DNA of 55,924 bases. Origin: UMGS973 sp045599945 (lineage in GTDB: Bacteria; Bacillota; Clostridia; Peptostreptococcales; Anaerovoracaceae). The stretch covers positions 1 through 55,924 of the forward strand of contig JAZRWY010000037.1 of NCBI GenBank assembly GCA_045599945.1, in the 5' to 3' direction. The notes under the pieces were generated by a model. It was not told the DNA's origin, did not search any database, and was given only the letters and a program-made list of their open reading frames with translations. Every line of letters starts with the position of its first letter. Within the stretch, counting starts at the first letter, position 1. A program made the translations under genes and the position numbers. Below, one piece after another: positions 16,294 through 24,958 of this stretch.

Positions 16294-16926
16294 TTAAATG
16301 CATAGACAAGGCAGAAAATAGAAGCCTCCGCCGCTGCAGCAGCTGCAGATGGATAGACAGATGCATGTACTAAGGCATGGAGAAGTTCCCACGCTGTAGG
16401 TTCTTCCGTAAGCTTCTCCTGTCTGTCCATATCCCTGATTTCTGAAAAACAGACTGTCATAAAACTGCCGATATGTCATATTGTATGGATCCAGCTGTAC
16501 TGCTGTCTTTGCGTCTTCAATCGCAGCGCCGTCCATTCCTTTTCTGAGATAGACATTGGCACGCAGGAAATACCATTCACCGGTTCTGTTTGCCATGCCG
16601 TTCAATACATTCATTGCCTCATCCAGCCTGCCATTCTGGATATATGTACGGGCTGCATTAAAATACATCTCATCCTGCCCCGGGTCTGTCCCGGCTCCTG
16701 CAGACTGACCGGTATATACACCCCAGAAATCTTCCGGAGCATCATGCTTTTTCATTAAAATGTCATAAGCCTGCTGAACTTCCTTAAAGCGTTCCTCATA
16801 GGCTTCTCTGTTCGGATTATTCATATTGGCATCCGGATGATACTTTTTTGAAAGCGTCTTATATGCTCTTTTTATTTCCTCTTCTGATGCTCCCGGCCGA
16901 ATGCCCAGCACTTCATATGGATTCAT
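16294..16926 (-). CDS. J-domain (DnaJ-like) co-chaperone with Cys-rich tail
   Basis: A 210-residue protein. Residues 1-60 are a J domain with the HPD motif in KKYHPDANMNNP, the feature that stimulates DnaK ATPase. Residues about 95-155 look like tetratricopeptide-type helices (AARTYIQNGRLDEAMNVLNGM). The last 30 residues are hydrophobic and contain eight Cys, an odd tail that may bind metal or membrane. The start at 16926 is preferred to 16935 because AAGGAG lies at a proper nine-base distance and the protein then begins MNPYEVLGI. It lacks the glycine-rich and zinc domains of true DnaJ. It overlaps the DUF5685 gene by 14 bases and precedes the zinc-ribbon gene. Confidence 0.86.
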   Translation of the reverse strand: MNPYEVLGIRPGASEEEIKRAYKTLSKKYHPDANMNNPNREAYEERFKEVQQAYDILMKKHDAPEDFWGVYTGQSAGAGTDPGQDEMYFNAARTYIQNGRLDEAMNVLNGMANRTGEWYFLRANVYLRKGMDGAAIEDAKTAVQLDPYNMTYRQFYDSLFFRNQGYGQTGEAYGRTYSVGTSPCLSTCICLSICSCCSGGGFYFLPCLCI

Positions 16927-17743
16927 TCCGTCCATTCTCCTTCAGTTTTTCATACCTGCTCCAGATGCCGGCATAAAGAATATTTCTCATGATCTCTATA
17001 TCATCGATGACTGGCAGGTGTTCAAAATGCTCTGCGCTTCTTGCTGCTGACAGATTCAGCATCTGTTCCACTTTCTCCAGATATCCTTCCTCTCCTTCGT
17101 GTAGAAGGATTGGATTATATGAGCCTTTCTTTCGGTCTTTTTCCAGATCGTCCAATGCATCCAGAATATATATGAACTTGCCGAGATAAAAGCCGCAGCC
17201 GTACAGGTCCTTTGCCCACAGATCGTCTTTCATCACAAAGATCTCACCCATGATATTTCCAAAAATCACAGAGGCAACCTCCAGATCGGGACTGTTTTCC
17301 TTCTCCATCATTTCCAGTTCATCGAGAAATTCCCGGATTGTTTCTGCCTTTTCCCCGGAAATGTTTCTTTTTTTCAGCTTACGCTCAAGAATACGTGCCA
17401 GAAGATACTTGAATACATTCCGGTCGTCCTTCCAGTCATCCAGGCAGTTATACCAGGCAAGAAGAACGTTCATGTCTGCAGCATAACCTCCTATTTCGCT
17501 GGTTCTCTCCTGCTGCTTCATGCAGCCATGCGCAAGGCATCTTCTCTCACAGCAATGAATCTCCGGCTCATAAAGAGACGTAAGAAGCATGACAAGAAAT
17601 GTCATGTCATAATTCAGTGTCAATCTTGCCATCAGGCCATATCGCTCTTTCAGAGTTCTGCACAGTCCGCAGTAATGGGACCGATATTCCTGAAATTCTC
17701 TTATTTTCAGTTCCGGCTGATTTGTTACTACATAACCAAACAA
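16913..17743 (-). CDS. DUF5685 family protein
   Basis: A 276-residue protein of a family I recognise as DUF5685, of unknown function. The N-terminus FGYVVTNQPELKIREF followed by YRSHYCGLCRTL is characteristic, and further Cys residues (CCERRCLAHGCM near residue 70) suggest a metal site. The remainder is helical, with acidic DDLEKDRKKGSYNP near residue 230. The start is proposed as TTG at 17743, eight bases after AGGAGG; the ATG at 17749 is only two bases from it, and family members begin MFGYVV. It is the first gene of a three-gene set with a J-domain protein and a zinc-ribbon membrane protein. Confidence 0.82.
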   Translation of the reverse strand: MFGYVVTNQPELKIREFQEYRSHYCGLCRTLKERYGLMARLTLNYDMTFLVMLLTSLYEPEIHCCERRCLAHGCMKQQERTSEIGGYAADMNVLLAWYNCLDDWKDDRNVFKYLLARILERKLKKRNISGEKAETIREFLDELEMMEKENSPDLEVASVIFGNIMGEIFVMKDDLWAKDLYGCGFYLGKFIYILDALDDLEKDRKKGSYNPILLHEGEEGYLEKVEQMLNLSAARSAEHFEHLPVIDDIEIMRNILYAGIWSRYEKLKENGRNESI

Positions 17744-17791
17744 GATCATACCCTCCTGATTGGAACAGCTCATGTGAATTCTGTGAAAATT

Positions 17792-18946
17792 CTATGAATC
17801 TGCCAATTCATGATATTTTTCATAGAGCATCCAGTATTTATACATGTTGACGCGTTTTTCACCTTCCAGCTCATATCTGACACGTTCGATGCAGAAGTTT
17901 CCGACAATGCCGCGTCCGATCATTTCCATGTTATCTTCAAATTCCGCAAAACCAAAATGGATGTCTCCAACGGAAATTCCTTCTTTTGTTCCGGTCAGCG
18001 TGCCTTTTGCCAGAACTTCCCGGGAATGGTCCTGATGAACCAGTCTCAGTTCCACATTTTCATCGGTAAAGGTGATATCTCCTTTTTCATACATTTCTTC
18101 AAACTGCCGTTTCTGACGCTCTCCCCATGCAACGAGCGTTCCCGCATCGTCATCAAAGATGCCATGAGGATCGATTTCCGACTGGAATCCGCACTTCATG
18201 CAGATTGCATAATCTCCTTCACCATACAGCGTTCCGATGCTTCCGCATTTTGGACAGATATATATGAAATTCTCAATTCCAAGCGCTCTGGCTTTTCCTC
18301 TGACCTTCATGTTTCGTTCTTTTGTGACATCATAATCATTCACATAAAGATCTCTGCGGATGATATCCGCAATCTCTTCCGGTGTCATTTCCTGGATCTG
18401 GTCTGCCGGGAAGACATTGACAATGTTTCCTGTCACTTTTCCTTTTCTTACATGCAGTCCCCACCTTGGACAGACAATATATCCGCCTTTAATATTATAT
18501 GTTACAAGGGCGCATTTGCAGGCCTTGATGACTTTTCCTATTTCATCCCCGATTTCCATGGTCTGTCCATCAAACGTTCTCGCTCCTTCCGGATGAATCA
18601 TCAGATTCTGTCCGTTTCTGATTGCTTTGATCATCTGTCTGACGGCAGATACCTTGATAGACCCCTTGAATACAGTGATCGGTCTTAAACAGTTGCGGAC
18701 CAGATGTCCAGTAATCTTCTGACGCAGCACATGCTCGCTGGCAACCGGCGTGATTTTCTCCTTGATGTTTGCAACCATGAATGCAAGATCAAAATCCGTC
18801 TGGTGATTGCATACAACGATAAATGGAGTGTCCAGCCCCAGAGAGACCGCTTTCGTCGGCGTCTTGTATATAAAAGCAGTCACAAACTTAGCCATGACCC
18901 ATGCTATAAAATATCCAAATTTTCTCTTGAATCCGTTATCTTCCAT
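17792..18946 (-). CDS. PlsC-family 1-acylglycerol-3-phosphate acyltransferase
   Basis: A 384-residue membrane-associated acyltransferase that probably makes phosphatidic acid or a related lipid. The catalytic NHQTDFD (H-x4-D) is near residue 50 and the substrate motif HPEGAR near 118. An N-terminal hydrophobic segment anchors it. Unusually for PlsC, the C-terminal half carries a zinc ribbon (CPKCG ... CMKCG, near residues 235-260) and a further 120 residues. The start is the second of two adjacent ATGs (18946), five bases after GGAG; longer forms would overlap the upstream carrier gene. Its first 11 bases overlap the GltS-like gene, so the two are coupled. Confidence 0.87.
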   Translation of the reverse strand: MEDNGFKRKFGYFIAWVMAKFVTAFIYKTPTKAVSLGLDTPFIVVCNHQTDFDLAFMVANIKEKITPVASEHVLRQKITGHLVRNCLRPITVFKGSIKVSAVRQMIKAIRNGQNLMIHPEGARTFDGQTMEIGDEIGKVIKACKCALVTYNIKGGYIVCPRWGLHVRKGKVTGNIVNVFPADQIQEMTPEEIADIIRRDLYVNDYDVTKERNMKVRGKARALGIENFIYICPKCGSIGTLYGEGDYAICMKCGFQSEIDPHGIFDDDAGTLVAWGERQKRQFEEMYEKGDITFTDENVELRLVHQDHSREVLAKGTLTGTKEGISVGDIHFGFAEFEDNMEMIGRGIVGNFCIERVRYELEGEKRVNMYKYWMLYEKYHELADS

Positions 18947-20342
18947 CATCACTCCAGATAATATCTTCCTTTCCGTCATAATGTTTTTTGAATATTTTTC
19001 TCCTGAAAAGGAAAATAGAATAAAGTATGAACAGACAAATGAAAATTCCAAGAACCATGTAGCAGTTCTGCAGGCTTCTTGCTCCTATACCAAGAAGAAG
19101 AAGACAAGGCGCGCCAAACAGTATTGCAGGGAAATTCTGCATTACCTGGTTATTTGCCGTCGGTGTATCATAATTCGGATCGATTTCACGAAGCAGAATC
19201 ATGCCGTTGGATACTGTTCCTGTCAGCATTCCAAAGTTACAGATGAACATTTCATAGGAATATCCCTTGTACAGATTCTTTGTAACAATGAAAACATAGA
19301 TGAATGTTACAACTGCAGCTGCTGTACAGATTAATGAAATTGCCAGCCAGTTTGCTCTGACATCTTCAAATCTGATGGCTGCAACGCCTGCAATGATCAT
19401 GAAATCAAACATGAATCCGGAAACTCTGTCCATCAGATAGTTGTTCATATACTGTCTGTGCATCAGTTTCGTCTTTTTCAGCATGACAACAATCGCCTTG
19501 ATGACAAATGCTGCAAGAATCGCCCACAGGAAGTTCAGTCCCCATGCCAGATCCTGAAGCACACCGATTCCTGAAGCCTGAAGCAGTTTCATGAACATGT
19601 ATGCAAGAAAATATGCTGTAAATATGAAAGCAAGCTGCAGTGTCAGACGGTCAATGGATTCTGTCTGCGGCACTTCATTTGCTCCTTCAAATTCCTCAAT
19701 GGATTTATCTTCTGTCCTTTTGACTCTAGGAACAATGTTTCCCTTTCTGATCTGCAGATTCATATATACAACACCGACAACACTTGCCACAATAAATCCG
19801 ATGGATGCGATGGTAAGTCCAAACGATGCGCCGCCTGCAAATCCATGGGAAGTCTCATAGATGGAGCCCCAGGAAAGAGCGGATCCCGGTCCCTGTCCGT
19901 AACCCATCGGCGTAATGAATCCTGCTGCATAAAAGGTTCCGACGGCTGTCTTGTACAGGATGATGGAAATAAGAACACCAACGATTCCCTGCAGAATATA
20001 TGTTGCTCCTGTCATGCATCCGTTTTCAACGACCTTCATGACCGGGGCTTTTCTGCTGTCTTTCGCTTCTTTCAGCGTGATGGCTGCAAATCCAAGGCCC
20101 AGGCAGTGATATGTAATCATCTGCATGATTTCCACATTCACAAGACTGTTAAAGGCCGGAATGAATTTCAGAAGGAAGATTACCAGTCCTCCAAGAAGTG
20201 CTGATGGCACCAGGCACCTATTGATGATCGGCACTCTTCTTCTGATGGTATTTCCTGCCAGAAGTGCCATTCCCAATATGAATACCTGTATCATCAGAGA
20301 CCATACACCATTATCTGAAAAAACCACGATATTATGACTCAT
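18936..20342 (-). CDS. GltS-like sodium/glutamate symporter family transporter
   Basis: A 468-residue inner-membrane protein with about 12 hydrophobic segments in two halves, resembling the GltS (ESS) family of Na+-dependent glutamate carriers. Recognisable stretches: LVPSALLGGLVIFLLKF near residue 45, GYGQGPGSALSWGSIYE near 150 with its re-entrant-loop glycines, and GMLTGTVSNGMILLREIDP near 385. It has an unusual long cytoplasmic loop with an acidic run. Substrate specificity is not certain, since divergent members exist. Start ATG at 20342 follows AAGGAG by six bases. An extended -10 (TGGTATAAT, TATAAT at 20393-20388) lies about 45 bases upstream. Confidence 0.87.
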   Translation of the reverse strand: MSHNIVVFSDNGVWSLMIQVFILGMALLAGNTIRRRVPIINRCLVPSALLGGLVIFLLKFIPAFNSLVNVEIMQMITYHCLGLGFAAITLKEAKDSRKAPVMKVVENGCMTGATYILQGIVGVLISIILYKTAVGTFYAAGFITPMGYGQGPGSALSWGSIYETSHGFAGGASFGLTIASIGFIVASVVGVVYMNLQIRKGNIVPRVKRTEDKSIEEFEGANEVPQTESIDRLTLQLAFIFTAYFLAYMFMKLLQASGIGVLQDLAWGLNFLWAILAAFVIKAIVVMLKKTKLMHRQYMNNYLMDRVSGFMFDFMIIAGVAAIRFEDVRANWLAISLICTAAAVVTFIYVFIVTKNLYKGYSYEMFICNFGMLTGTVSNGMILLREIDPNYDTPTANNQVMQNFPAILFGAPCLLLLGIGARSLQNCYMVLGIFICLFILYSIFLFRRKIFKKHYDGKEDIIWSDDGR

Positions 20343-20440
20343 TGTGTTCTCCTTCACCGTTTGAATTATCGTCATTATAACTCAACTATTATACCACAGA
20401 AATGACATTTTTGGAAAAGAAAATGCAATATATACAAAGA

Positions 20441-20467
20441 CACCTGGAAGGCAATCCGTTCCAGGTG
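20441..20467 (-). terminator. Terminator of the LOG-to-AIM24 operon
   Basis: CACCTGGAA and TTCCAGGTG form a 9-bp perfect stem, followed on the minus strand by TCTTTGTATAT. It lies 10 bases after the AIM24-like stop codon. Confidence 0.78.
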
Positions 20468-20477
20468 CAGAATCCGT

Positions 20478-21161
20478 CTAATTTGTACCGGTAATGATAT
20501 ACGGCTGAATTGCCTGTGCCACATTACATGCAGGCATTGTCTGAAGCCATACTTTTCCAGGTCCTGTCAGAACCGTATTGAAAAGGCCTTCGCCGCCGAA
20601 AACAATGTTCTTCGCGCCCTTTACCGTCTGAATCTCATATCCAACGGACGCTTCCATGGCAGCCAGATGACCGGAATCTATGACAAGCTGCTGACCGGGC
20701 TTGAGATCATATTCTACAACATGACCGTCAAATTCTGTAAATACGACTCCGTTTCCGGAAACCCTCTGAAGGATGAAACCTTCACCGCCGAACAGTCCGG
20801 ATGATATTTTCTTATGGATGGCGATTTCCAGTTTTACACCCATTTCAGCTGCAAGAAATGATCGTTTCTGCAGAATGAATTCTCTTCCGGGACCGACTTC
20901 AAATGCTTTGATGCTTCCCGGAAAACTGGATGCAAAAGCAATCATTCCAGGTCCGCCTTTTGCAGTATAGATGTTCTGGAACAGAGAATCTCCGGAAAAC
21001 ATTCTTCCAAGAGCCTTTCCAAAACCGCCGCCTGTGGTTGTTTCCATCTGCATGTTCGGGCTCATCCAGGACATTGCGCCCCGCTCCGTATAAAGGGATT
21101 CATTCGTTTCCACTTCGCAGATTACTACGGGCAGATTCCCGCCTTTTACTTCATATTTCAT
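20478..21161 (-). CDS. AIM24 / TIGR00266 family protein
   Basis: A 227-residue protein of the widespread AIM24-like beta-barrel family; biochemical function is unknown. Typical stretches are ERGAMSWMSPNMQMETTTGGG near residues 30-50, a GPGMIAFASSFPGSIKAFE segment and the C-terminal GGEGLFNTVLTGPGKVWLQTMP. It has no signal peptide. The start at 21161 (second of two adjacent ATGs) is five bases from AAGGAGG. It is last in a five-gene operon with LOG, LURP-one-like, glycosylase and an unknown gene. Both AIM24 and LURP-one proteins adopt related tubby/biotin-like folds in some members, which may be coincidence. Confidence 0.88.
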   Translation of the reverse strand: MKYEVKGGNLPVVICEVETNESLYTERGAMSWMSPNMQMETTTGGGFGKALGRMFSGDSLFQNIYTAKGGPGMIAFASSFPGSIKAFEVGPGREFILQKRSFLAAEMGVKLEIAIHKKISSGLFGGEGFILQRVSGNGVVFTEFDGHVVEYDLKPGQQLVIDSGHLAAMEASVGYEIQTVKGAKNIVFGGEGLFNTVLTGPGKVWLQTMPACNVAQAIQPYIITGTN

Positions 21162-21171
21162 CATATCCTCC

Positions 21172-21525
21172 TTATTCAAATGTGATTCCTTTCAGTCTGA
21201 CTACAATTTCATCATATCCGGCATGAATCATCATCATGCTACCCAGGTCAGAAAGTACATGCCCAACATTTACAAGGGATGCATCCAGTAGTTCCATCCC
21301 ATATCCTTTTCGAACGTTTCCTAACACAGCATAGCGGAAAGTATCAATTTCTTCCTCAGTATACCCTATATTCTCATCATTCGCAACATCTACAAACATG
21401 CTTTGCAGGTCCAGCTGATATGCATCTGCAATGGCTTCCGCTGCATCCTTGAGTTTCCGGCTGCTTTCCATGCGAAATACATGAGGCCCGCTTCCATTCA
21501 GCGATGTCTCCAGCTTATATATCAT
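21172..21525 (-). CDS. Small cytoplasmic protein of unknown function
   Basis: A 117-residue protein, slightly acidic, no signal or membrane segment. I do not recognise it. A basic KLKDAAEAIADAYQLD helix near residue 25 is followed by acidic VDVANDENIGYTEEEID and a C-terminal strand-rich part. AAGGTG seven bases before the ATG supports the start. It overlaps the glycosylase gene upstream by 11 bases, and the AIM24 gene begins 10 bases after its stop, so it is part of that operon. Confidence 0.78.
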   Translation of the reverse strand: MIYKLETSLNGSGPHVFRMESSRKLKDAAEAIADAYQLDLQSMFVDVANDENIGYTEEEIDTFRYAVLGNVRKGYGMELLDASLVNVGHVLSDLGSMMMIHAGYDEIVVRLKGITFE

Positions 21526-22015
21526 CTTTAATCACCTTCCACGCCTCCAGGAGCCTGTCCAGTTTCCACGCGGCATTGGCAGGAGATGTCGAAGGAAGCA
21601 TATGGCACTTTCTCCCGACTTTCTCCTCAATATATTTCCTGTAATACTTTTCTGCCGTCCGGCCATTGACATATATGTTCCGGATATCTGCAGCATCAAG
21701 GATTACCGTCAGATCATTTGCAGAAACATTTCTTATGGAACTGTCAGACGAACCTGTGATGTCGCAGGATGCAATCACGTCCCACAATGCAATGTGATGA
21801 CGGTGAAGAAAATCCGCTTTTTCTTCCGCACAGGAAAACGGATGGCTGACAATCTCATTTCCGTTTTCAAATATGTTATATATGACATTCCAGAACCGGT
21901 TCTGGGGATGTCCGTAAAAGAATGCCTCTTCTCTTGATTTTACCGAGGGAAAACTCCCCAGAATCAAGACTTTTGAATTCTGATCATACAGCGGACCAAA
22001 TGGATGCTCTATCAT
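21515..22015 (-). CDS. DNA-deoxyinosine glycosylase (uracil-DNA glycosylase superfamily)
   Basis: A 166-residue DNA repair enzyme expected to excise hypoxanthine (deaminated adenine) from DNA. The UDG-fold motif A is visible as LILGSFPSVKSREE near residues 18-31, then FYGHPQNRFW near 33-42, typical of the hypoxanthine-DNA glycosylase group (TIGR04274-like by recognition). Near residue 117 NGRTAEKYY and near 143 LPSTSPANA give the second active-site loop. The start overlaps the stop of the LURP-one-like gene by four bases, so translation is coupled. Confidence 0.9.
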   Translation of the reverse strand: MIEHPFGPLYDQNSKVLILGSFPSVKSREEAFFYGHPQNRFWNVIYNIFENGNEIVSHPFSCAEEKADFLHRHHIALWDVIASCDITGSSDSSIRNVSANDLTVILDAADIRNIYVNGRTAEKYYRKYIEEKVGRKCHMLPSTSPANAAWKLDRLLEAWKVIKDDI

Positions 22016-22500
22016 TTTGCTTTCTCTTTCTTTTCTTTGTTTTCTTCGGACAGGATTGCATCAATGACAACTGCGCAGCATATGACTTCCACTGCATCTT
22101 TTTCACTTTGAATGTCCAGTTCATAGGATTTCATGGCGCGGAGAATCTTCTTCCGGATTCTTGCAATTGTCTTTTTTCCGCTGGTAATATCATATTTATG
22201 ATCCATGAAATCACCGGAAATATCCCAGTCCAGACCTTTCACGATGAAATTATCGCGGATTCCCAGTGCGCGCTTGATGACTTCAAATTCTTCATCTCCT
22301 ATTTCAACCGTATATTTCGGTCTGAGCTTGATCAGCTTTTCATGAATGTCTGCGACTGTTTTTCCGTCTTTCCTTATTTCAAAATGATTCCCGAAGAGTT
22401 CTTCTTCTCCCAGACATTTATATGCTTTTTTCCCATCTTCATCAAAGATATCAAATGCATCATTCCATGCAAACACTTTTTCCCTGATATATAACTTCAC
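22012..22500 (-). CDS. LURP-one-related (tubby-like fold) protein
   Basis: A 162-residue cytoplasmic protein resembling LURP-one-related proteins (DUF567), whose tubby-like fold may bind lipid or act as scaffold; role in bacteria unknown. Evidence: the N-terminal KLYIREKVFAWNDAFDIFDEDG strand pattern and the repeated beta-hairpins through FEVIKRALGIRDNFIVKGLDWDISG, then a hydrophobic C-terminal helix with VICCAVVIDAIL that packs inside the barrel in this fold. It starts one base after the LOG stop and overlaps the glycosylase start by four bases. Confidence 0.82.
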   Translation of the reverse strand: MKLYIREKVFAWNDAFDIFDEDGKKAYKCLGEEELFGNHFEIRKDGKTVADIHEKLIKLRPKYTVEIGDEEFEVIKRALGIRDNFIVKGLDWDISGDFMDHKYDITSGKKTIARIRKKILRAMKSYELDIQSEKDAVEVICCAVVIDAILSEENKEKKEKAK

Positions 22501-22501
22501 A

Positions 22502-23038
22502 TCACACCTCCATCAGATATTCCAGCATCTTTTCCGGGTCATCGAAGACTTCCACGCAGCCCATGGCCACGTCCTTGAGGAACCCTTCCTCCCGGAATCT
22601 TTTCAGCAGATCCATCAGCGGGTCATAAAAACCATTCATGTTCCACAGAACGACCGGCTTATCATACTGCCTGAGGGATTTCAGTACAAAAACTTCAAAA
22701 AATTCATCCATGGTACCGATGCCTCCCGGAAGAATCGCGATGGCATCTGCCATGTCCTCCATGTATTTTTTTCGTTCACTGAGGCTTCCGACTCTCACTG
22801 TTTCCGTAACATATTCTTCATTGATGGCATCATCTGAAAATACATCCGGTACAACCGCATGGATTTCCCCTCCCTTTTCATGTACGCCCTTTGCAACAGC
22901 ATCCATGATTCCTTTGCAGTATCCGCCATAGACCAGGCTGTTTCCCAGTTCCGCCATCCTCTTTCCAAATGCATATCCGCCTTCATAGTACGCTTCATCA
23001 AGATGCGAAGAAGATGAACAATATACACATATTCTCAT
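22502..23038 (-). CDS. LOG family protein (nucleoside monophosphate phosphoribohydrolase)
   Basis: A 178-residue member of the lysine-decarboxylase-like/LOG family (TIGR00730). Such enzymes cleave the ribose-5-phosphate from nucleoside 5'-monophosphates and in plants and some bacteria release cytokinins. The signature PGGIGTMDEFFE near residues 103-114 is intact, and the N-terminal VYCSSSSHLDEAYYE and GGYCKGIMDAVAKG loops bind nucleotide. First gene of a five-gene operon. AAGGAGGC supports the ATG. The natural substrate here is not known. Confidence 0.92.
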   Translation of the reverse strand: MRICVYCSSSSHLDEAYYEGGYAFGKRMAELGNSLVYGGYCKGIMDAVAKGVHEKGGEIHAVVPDVFSDDAINEEYVTETVRVGSLSERKKYMEDMADAIAILPGGIGTMDEFFEVFVLKSLRQYDKPVVLWNMNGFYDPLMDLLKRFREEGFLKDVAMGCVEVFDDPEKMLEYLMEV

Positions 23039-23074
23039 AACTGCCTCCTTTTACGTCTCACCTCATTATATCAC

Positions 23075-23102
23075 TGAAGACCATGACATTGCATGGTCTT
23101 CA
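23075..23102. terminator. Hairpin between L,D-transpeptidase and LOG operon
   Basis: TGAAGACCATG and CATGGTCTTCA form an 11-bp perfect stem soon after the transpeptidase stop codon. Neither strand shows a T run behind it, so it may be a weak terminator or an mRNA-stabilising hairpin. Confidence 0.5.
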
Positions 23103-23115
23103 GACATTCTCTTAT

Positions 23116-24846
23116 TTACACATTCGGATCTGTCGGATCATAACGCGTTCCGATTTTCTTCAGCGCAGGCTTTCCAAACGGTCCGGGAGAGCTTCCATCG
23201 AAGATCTTGACTGTCATGGTGCGTCTCTTGGCCAGATTATACATCTGGTATGCATCGCCGCATTTTAAACGGACACATCCATGGGACCCCGGATGACCCA
23301 GGTTGTTATATGCGCCTGTAAACAGTGTATGATTATTCTTCTTTTCAAAAGTGATGGAATGGAAATATACAGCTCCGTAGATATGTGTTACATACTGACC
23401 CCAGCACGGATCTCCATTGTCCTGCTCTTCCGTCTTTCCTCCAAGCTCCTTCCATCTGTAGACTGCACCTGTACGGTATGTGCCTTTATCTGTCGGTCTG
23501 CTTGAAGATCCGACGGTACACAGGAATGTTGCCACCGGAATGCTATATTTCCCTTTATCTCTGGCATAGATGGTAACCGTATTTGTTTTCCTGTTTACCA
23601 ATACTTTCAGCGGGTGACTTGCAACCCATGAATATCCCTTGTATTTAATCAGGTTCGTCTGAAGGACTCCGGCCTTGCTGAAGAAATACTTGTATTTCCC
23701 AATCTTCACAGGTCCGCCGGTTGCAGCTGCACCTGTCTTTTTGAAATAATATTTCTTACCGTTCTTTTTTACCCATTTGTTCTTGCAGACTTTACCGCTG
23801 GCTGTAAAACAATATAACTTTCCGCCAATCTTTTTCATGCCGTTCTTTGCAGCAGCATAACTGGAAGGTGAAAAATAATATTTTGCACCCTTTGCAGTTG
23901 TATACCATCCGGAAAGCAGCTTACCCGTCTTGTCCACAAGATATGTATTCTTTCCAAGTTTTTCGAACGCTGTTTTTCCGGAACATGCTACGGTAAACGA
24001 TCCTGTGAACAAATAGGAACTTTTCCCGATTTTATATACGCCGCTCTTTGAAACTCTCTTCAGCGCGCCGCTCTTATATGTATAGTAGTAATGGCCGTTG
24101 GACATCTTATGCACCCCTGCCTTTCCCGGCAGAGAAACCAGACCTTTGGCCTTTACATAGTAATACTGCTTCCCCAGCTTATATATTCCGGCCTTGCCCG
24201 GAACAAATTTCACACCTGACTTATAGTAGTAGGACTTTGAAAACCCGGTATATCCCTTCTTGGCCTGTTTGACACCTTTCACATAATATGCGCCATTATA
24301 TGTCCCTGTCGCTACCTTCTTCACGCCGTTTACATAATATGCGCCATTGTATGTGCCTGTCGCTACTTTCTTCACGCCGTTTACATAATATGCGCCATTG
24401 TATGTGCCTGTCGCTACCTTCTTCACGCCGTTTACATAATATGCGCCGTTGTATGTGCCTGTCGTTACCTTCTTCACGCCGTTTACATAATATGCGCCGT
24501 TGTATGTGCCTGTCGCTACCTTCAGGATGCCGGCTTCATAATACCCATTGCTGTACGTTCCCGAAAAAACAATACCCGGCACAGGTTTTCCCTCTGAATC
24601 CTTACCGAAATAGTATAATAATCCATCTGTATATGTCTCATAAACATCCAGCTTTACAATACAATCATCTCCGAAAGAATAAAGACCTTCATTTGGCACT
24701 TCATAGATTCCTGTAACAGGATTTCCGTCCTGATTATAATACATGGTCTTATCTGTATTCCATGCCTCTATCTCCGCAAATGAAACGACAGTAAATGAAA
24801 TACATACGATGAGAACAGATAGCACAATCAATAACTTGTTCTTCAT
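23116..24846 (-). CDS. Secreted L,D-transpeptidase (YkuD) with cell-wall-binding repeats
   Basis: A 576-residue exported protein, signal peptide at residues 1-24. The catalytic YkuD domain is C-terminal (about 415-545), with the hallmark HPGSHGCVRLKCGD in which His and Cys are catalytic; it would form 3-3 peptidoglycan cross-links or attach proteins. The middle is built of Tyr/Gly/Lys-rich choline/glucan-binding-like repeats (GKYYF, YYV patterns). Residues about 110-195 hold five nearly identical 17-residue repeats ending in YYVNGVKK. The ATG at 24846 follows AAGGAG by six bases. The gene appears monocistronic. Confidence 0.92.
   Translation of the reverse strand: MKNKLLIVLSVLIVCISFTVVSFAEIEAWNTDKTMYYNQDGNPVTGIYEVPNEGLYSFGDDCIVKLDVYETYTDGLLYYFGKDSEGKPVPGIVFSGTYSNGYYEAGILKVATGTYNGAYYVNGVKKVTTGTYNGAYYVNGVKKVATGTYNGAYYVNGVKKVATGTYNGAYYVNGVKKVATGTYNGAYYVKGVKQAKKGYTGFSKSYYYKSGVKFVPGKAGIYKLGKQYYYVKAKGLVSLPGKAGVHKMSNGHYYYTYKSGALKRVSKSGVYKIGKSSYLFTGSFTVACSGKTAFEKLGKNTYLVDKTGKLLSGWYTTAKGAKYYFSPSSYAAAKNGMKKIGGKLYCFTASGKVCKNKWVKKNGKKYYFKKTGAAATGGPVKIGKYKYFFSKAGVLQTNLIKYKGYSWVASHPLKVLVNRKTNTVTIYARDKGKYSIPVATFLCTVGSSSRPTDKGTYRTGAVYRWKELGGKTEEQDNGDPCWGQYVTHIYGAVYFHSITFEKKNNHTLFTGAYNNLGHPGSHGCVRLKCGDAYQMYNLAKRRTMTVKIFDGSSPGPFGKPALKKIGTRYDPTDPNV
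24279..24530. repeat. 51-bp tandem repeat array inside the L,D-transpeptidase gene
   Basis: Five units of 51 bp that differ by only one to three bases each; ACATAATATGCGCC recurs at about 24281, 24332, 24383, 24434 and 24485. Each encodes the 17-residue unit containing TGTYNGAYYVNGVK. Near-identity at synonymous sites suggests recent duplication or ongoing homogenisation. The outer units differ more. Confidence 0.92.
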
Positions 24847-24958
24847 TTTCACTCCTTTGCTGTTCAATTCGATACAAGCAGATTATATCATAGCCGCATA
24901 ATGTCTACAACAAAAATGGAAAAATGAAGAGAAGAATCATCTGATTGATTGGAAACAC

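Noticed and set aside
24279..24530. Regular repeats that might suggest a CRISPR array
   Set aside because: The units are directly contiguous 51-mers without spacers, and they keep one reading frame inside the L,D-transpeptidase; this is a protein repeat.
24288..24716. Plus-strand frame with Arg/Ser/Leu repeats
   Set aside because: It is merely the other strand of the transpeptidase repeats.
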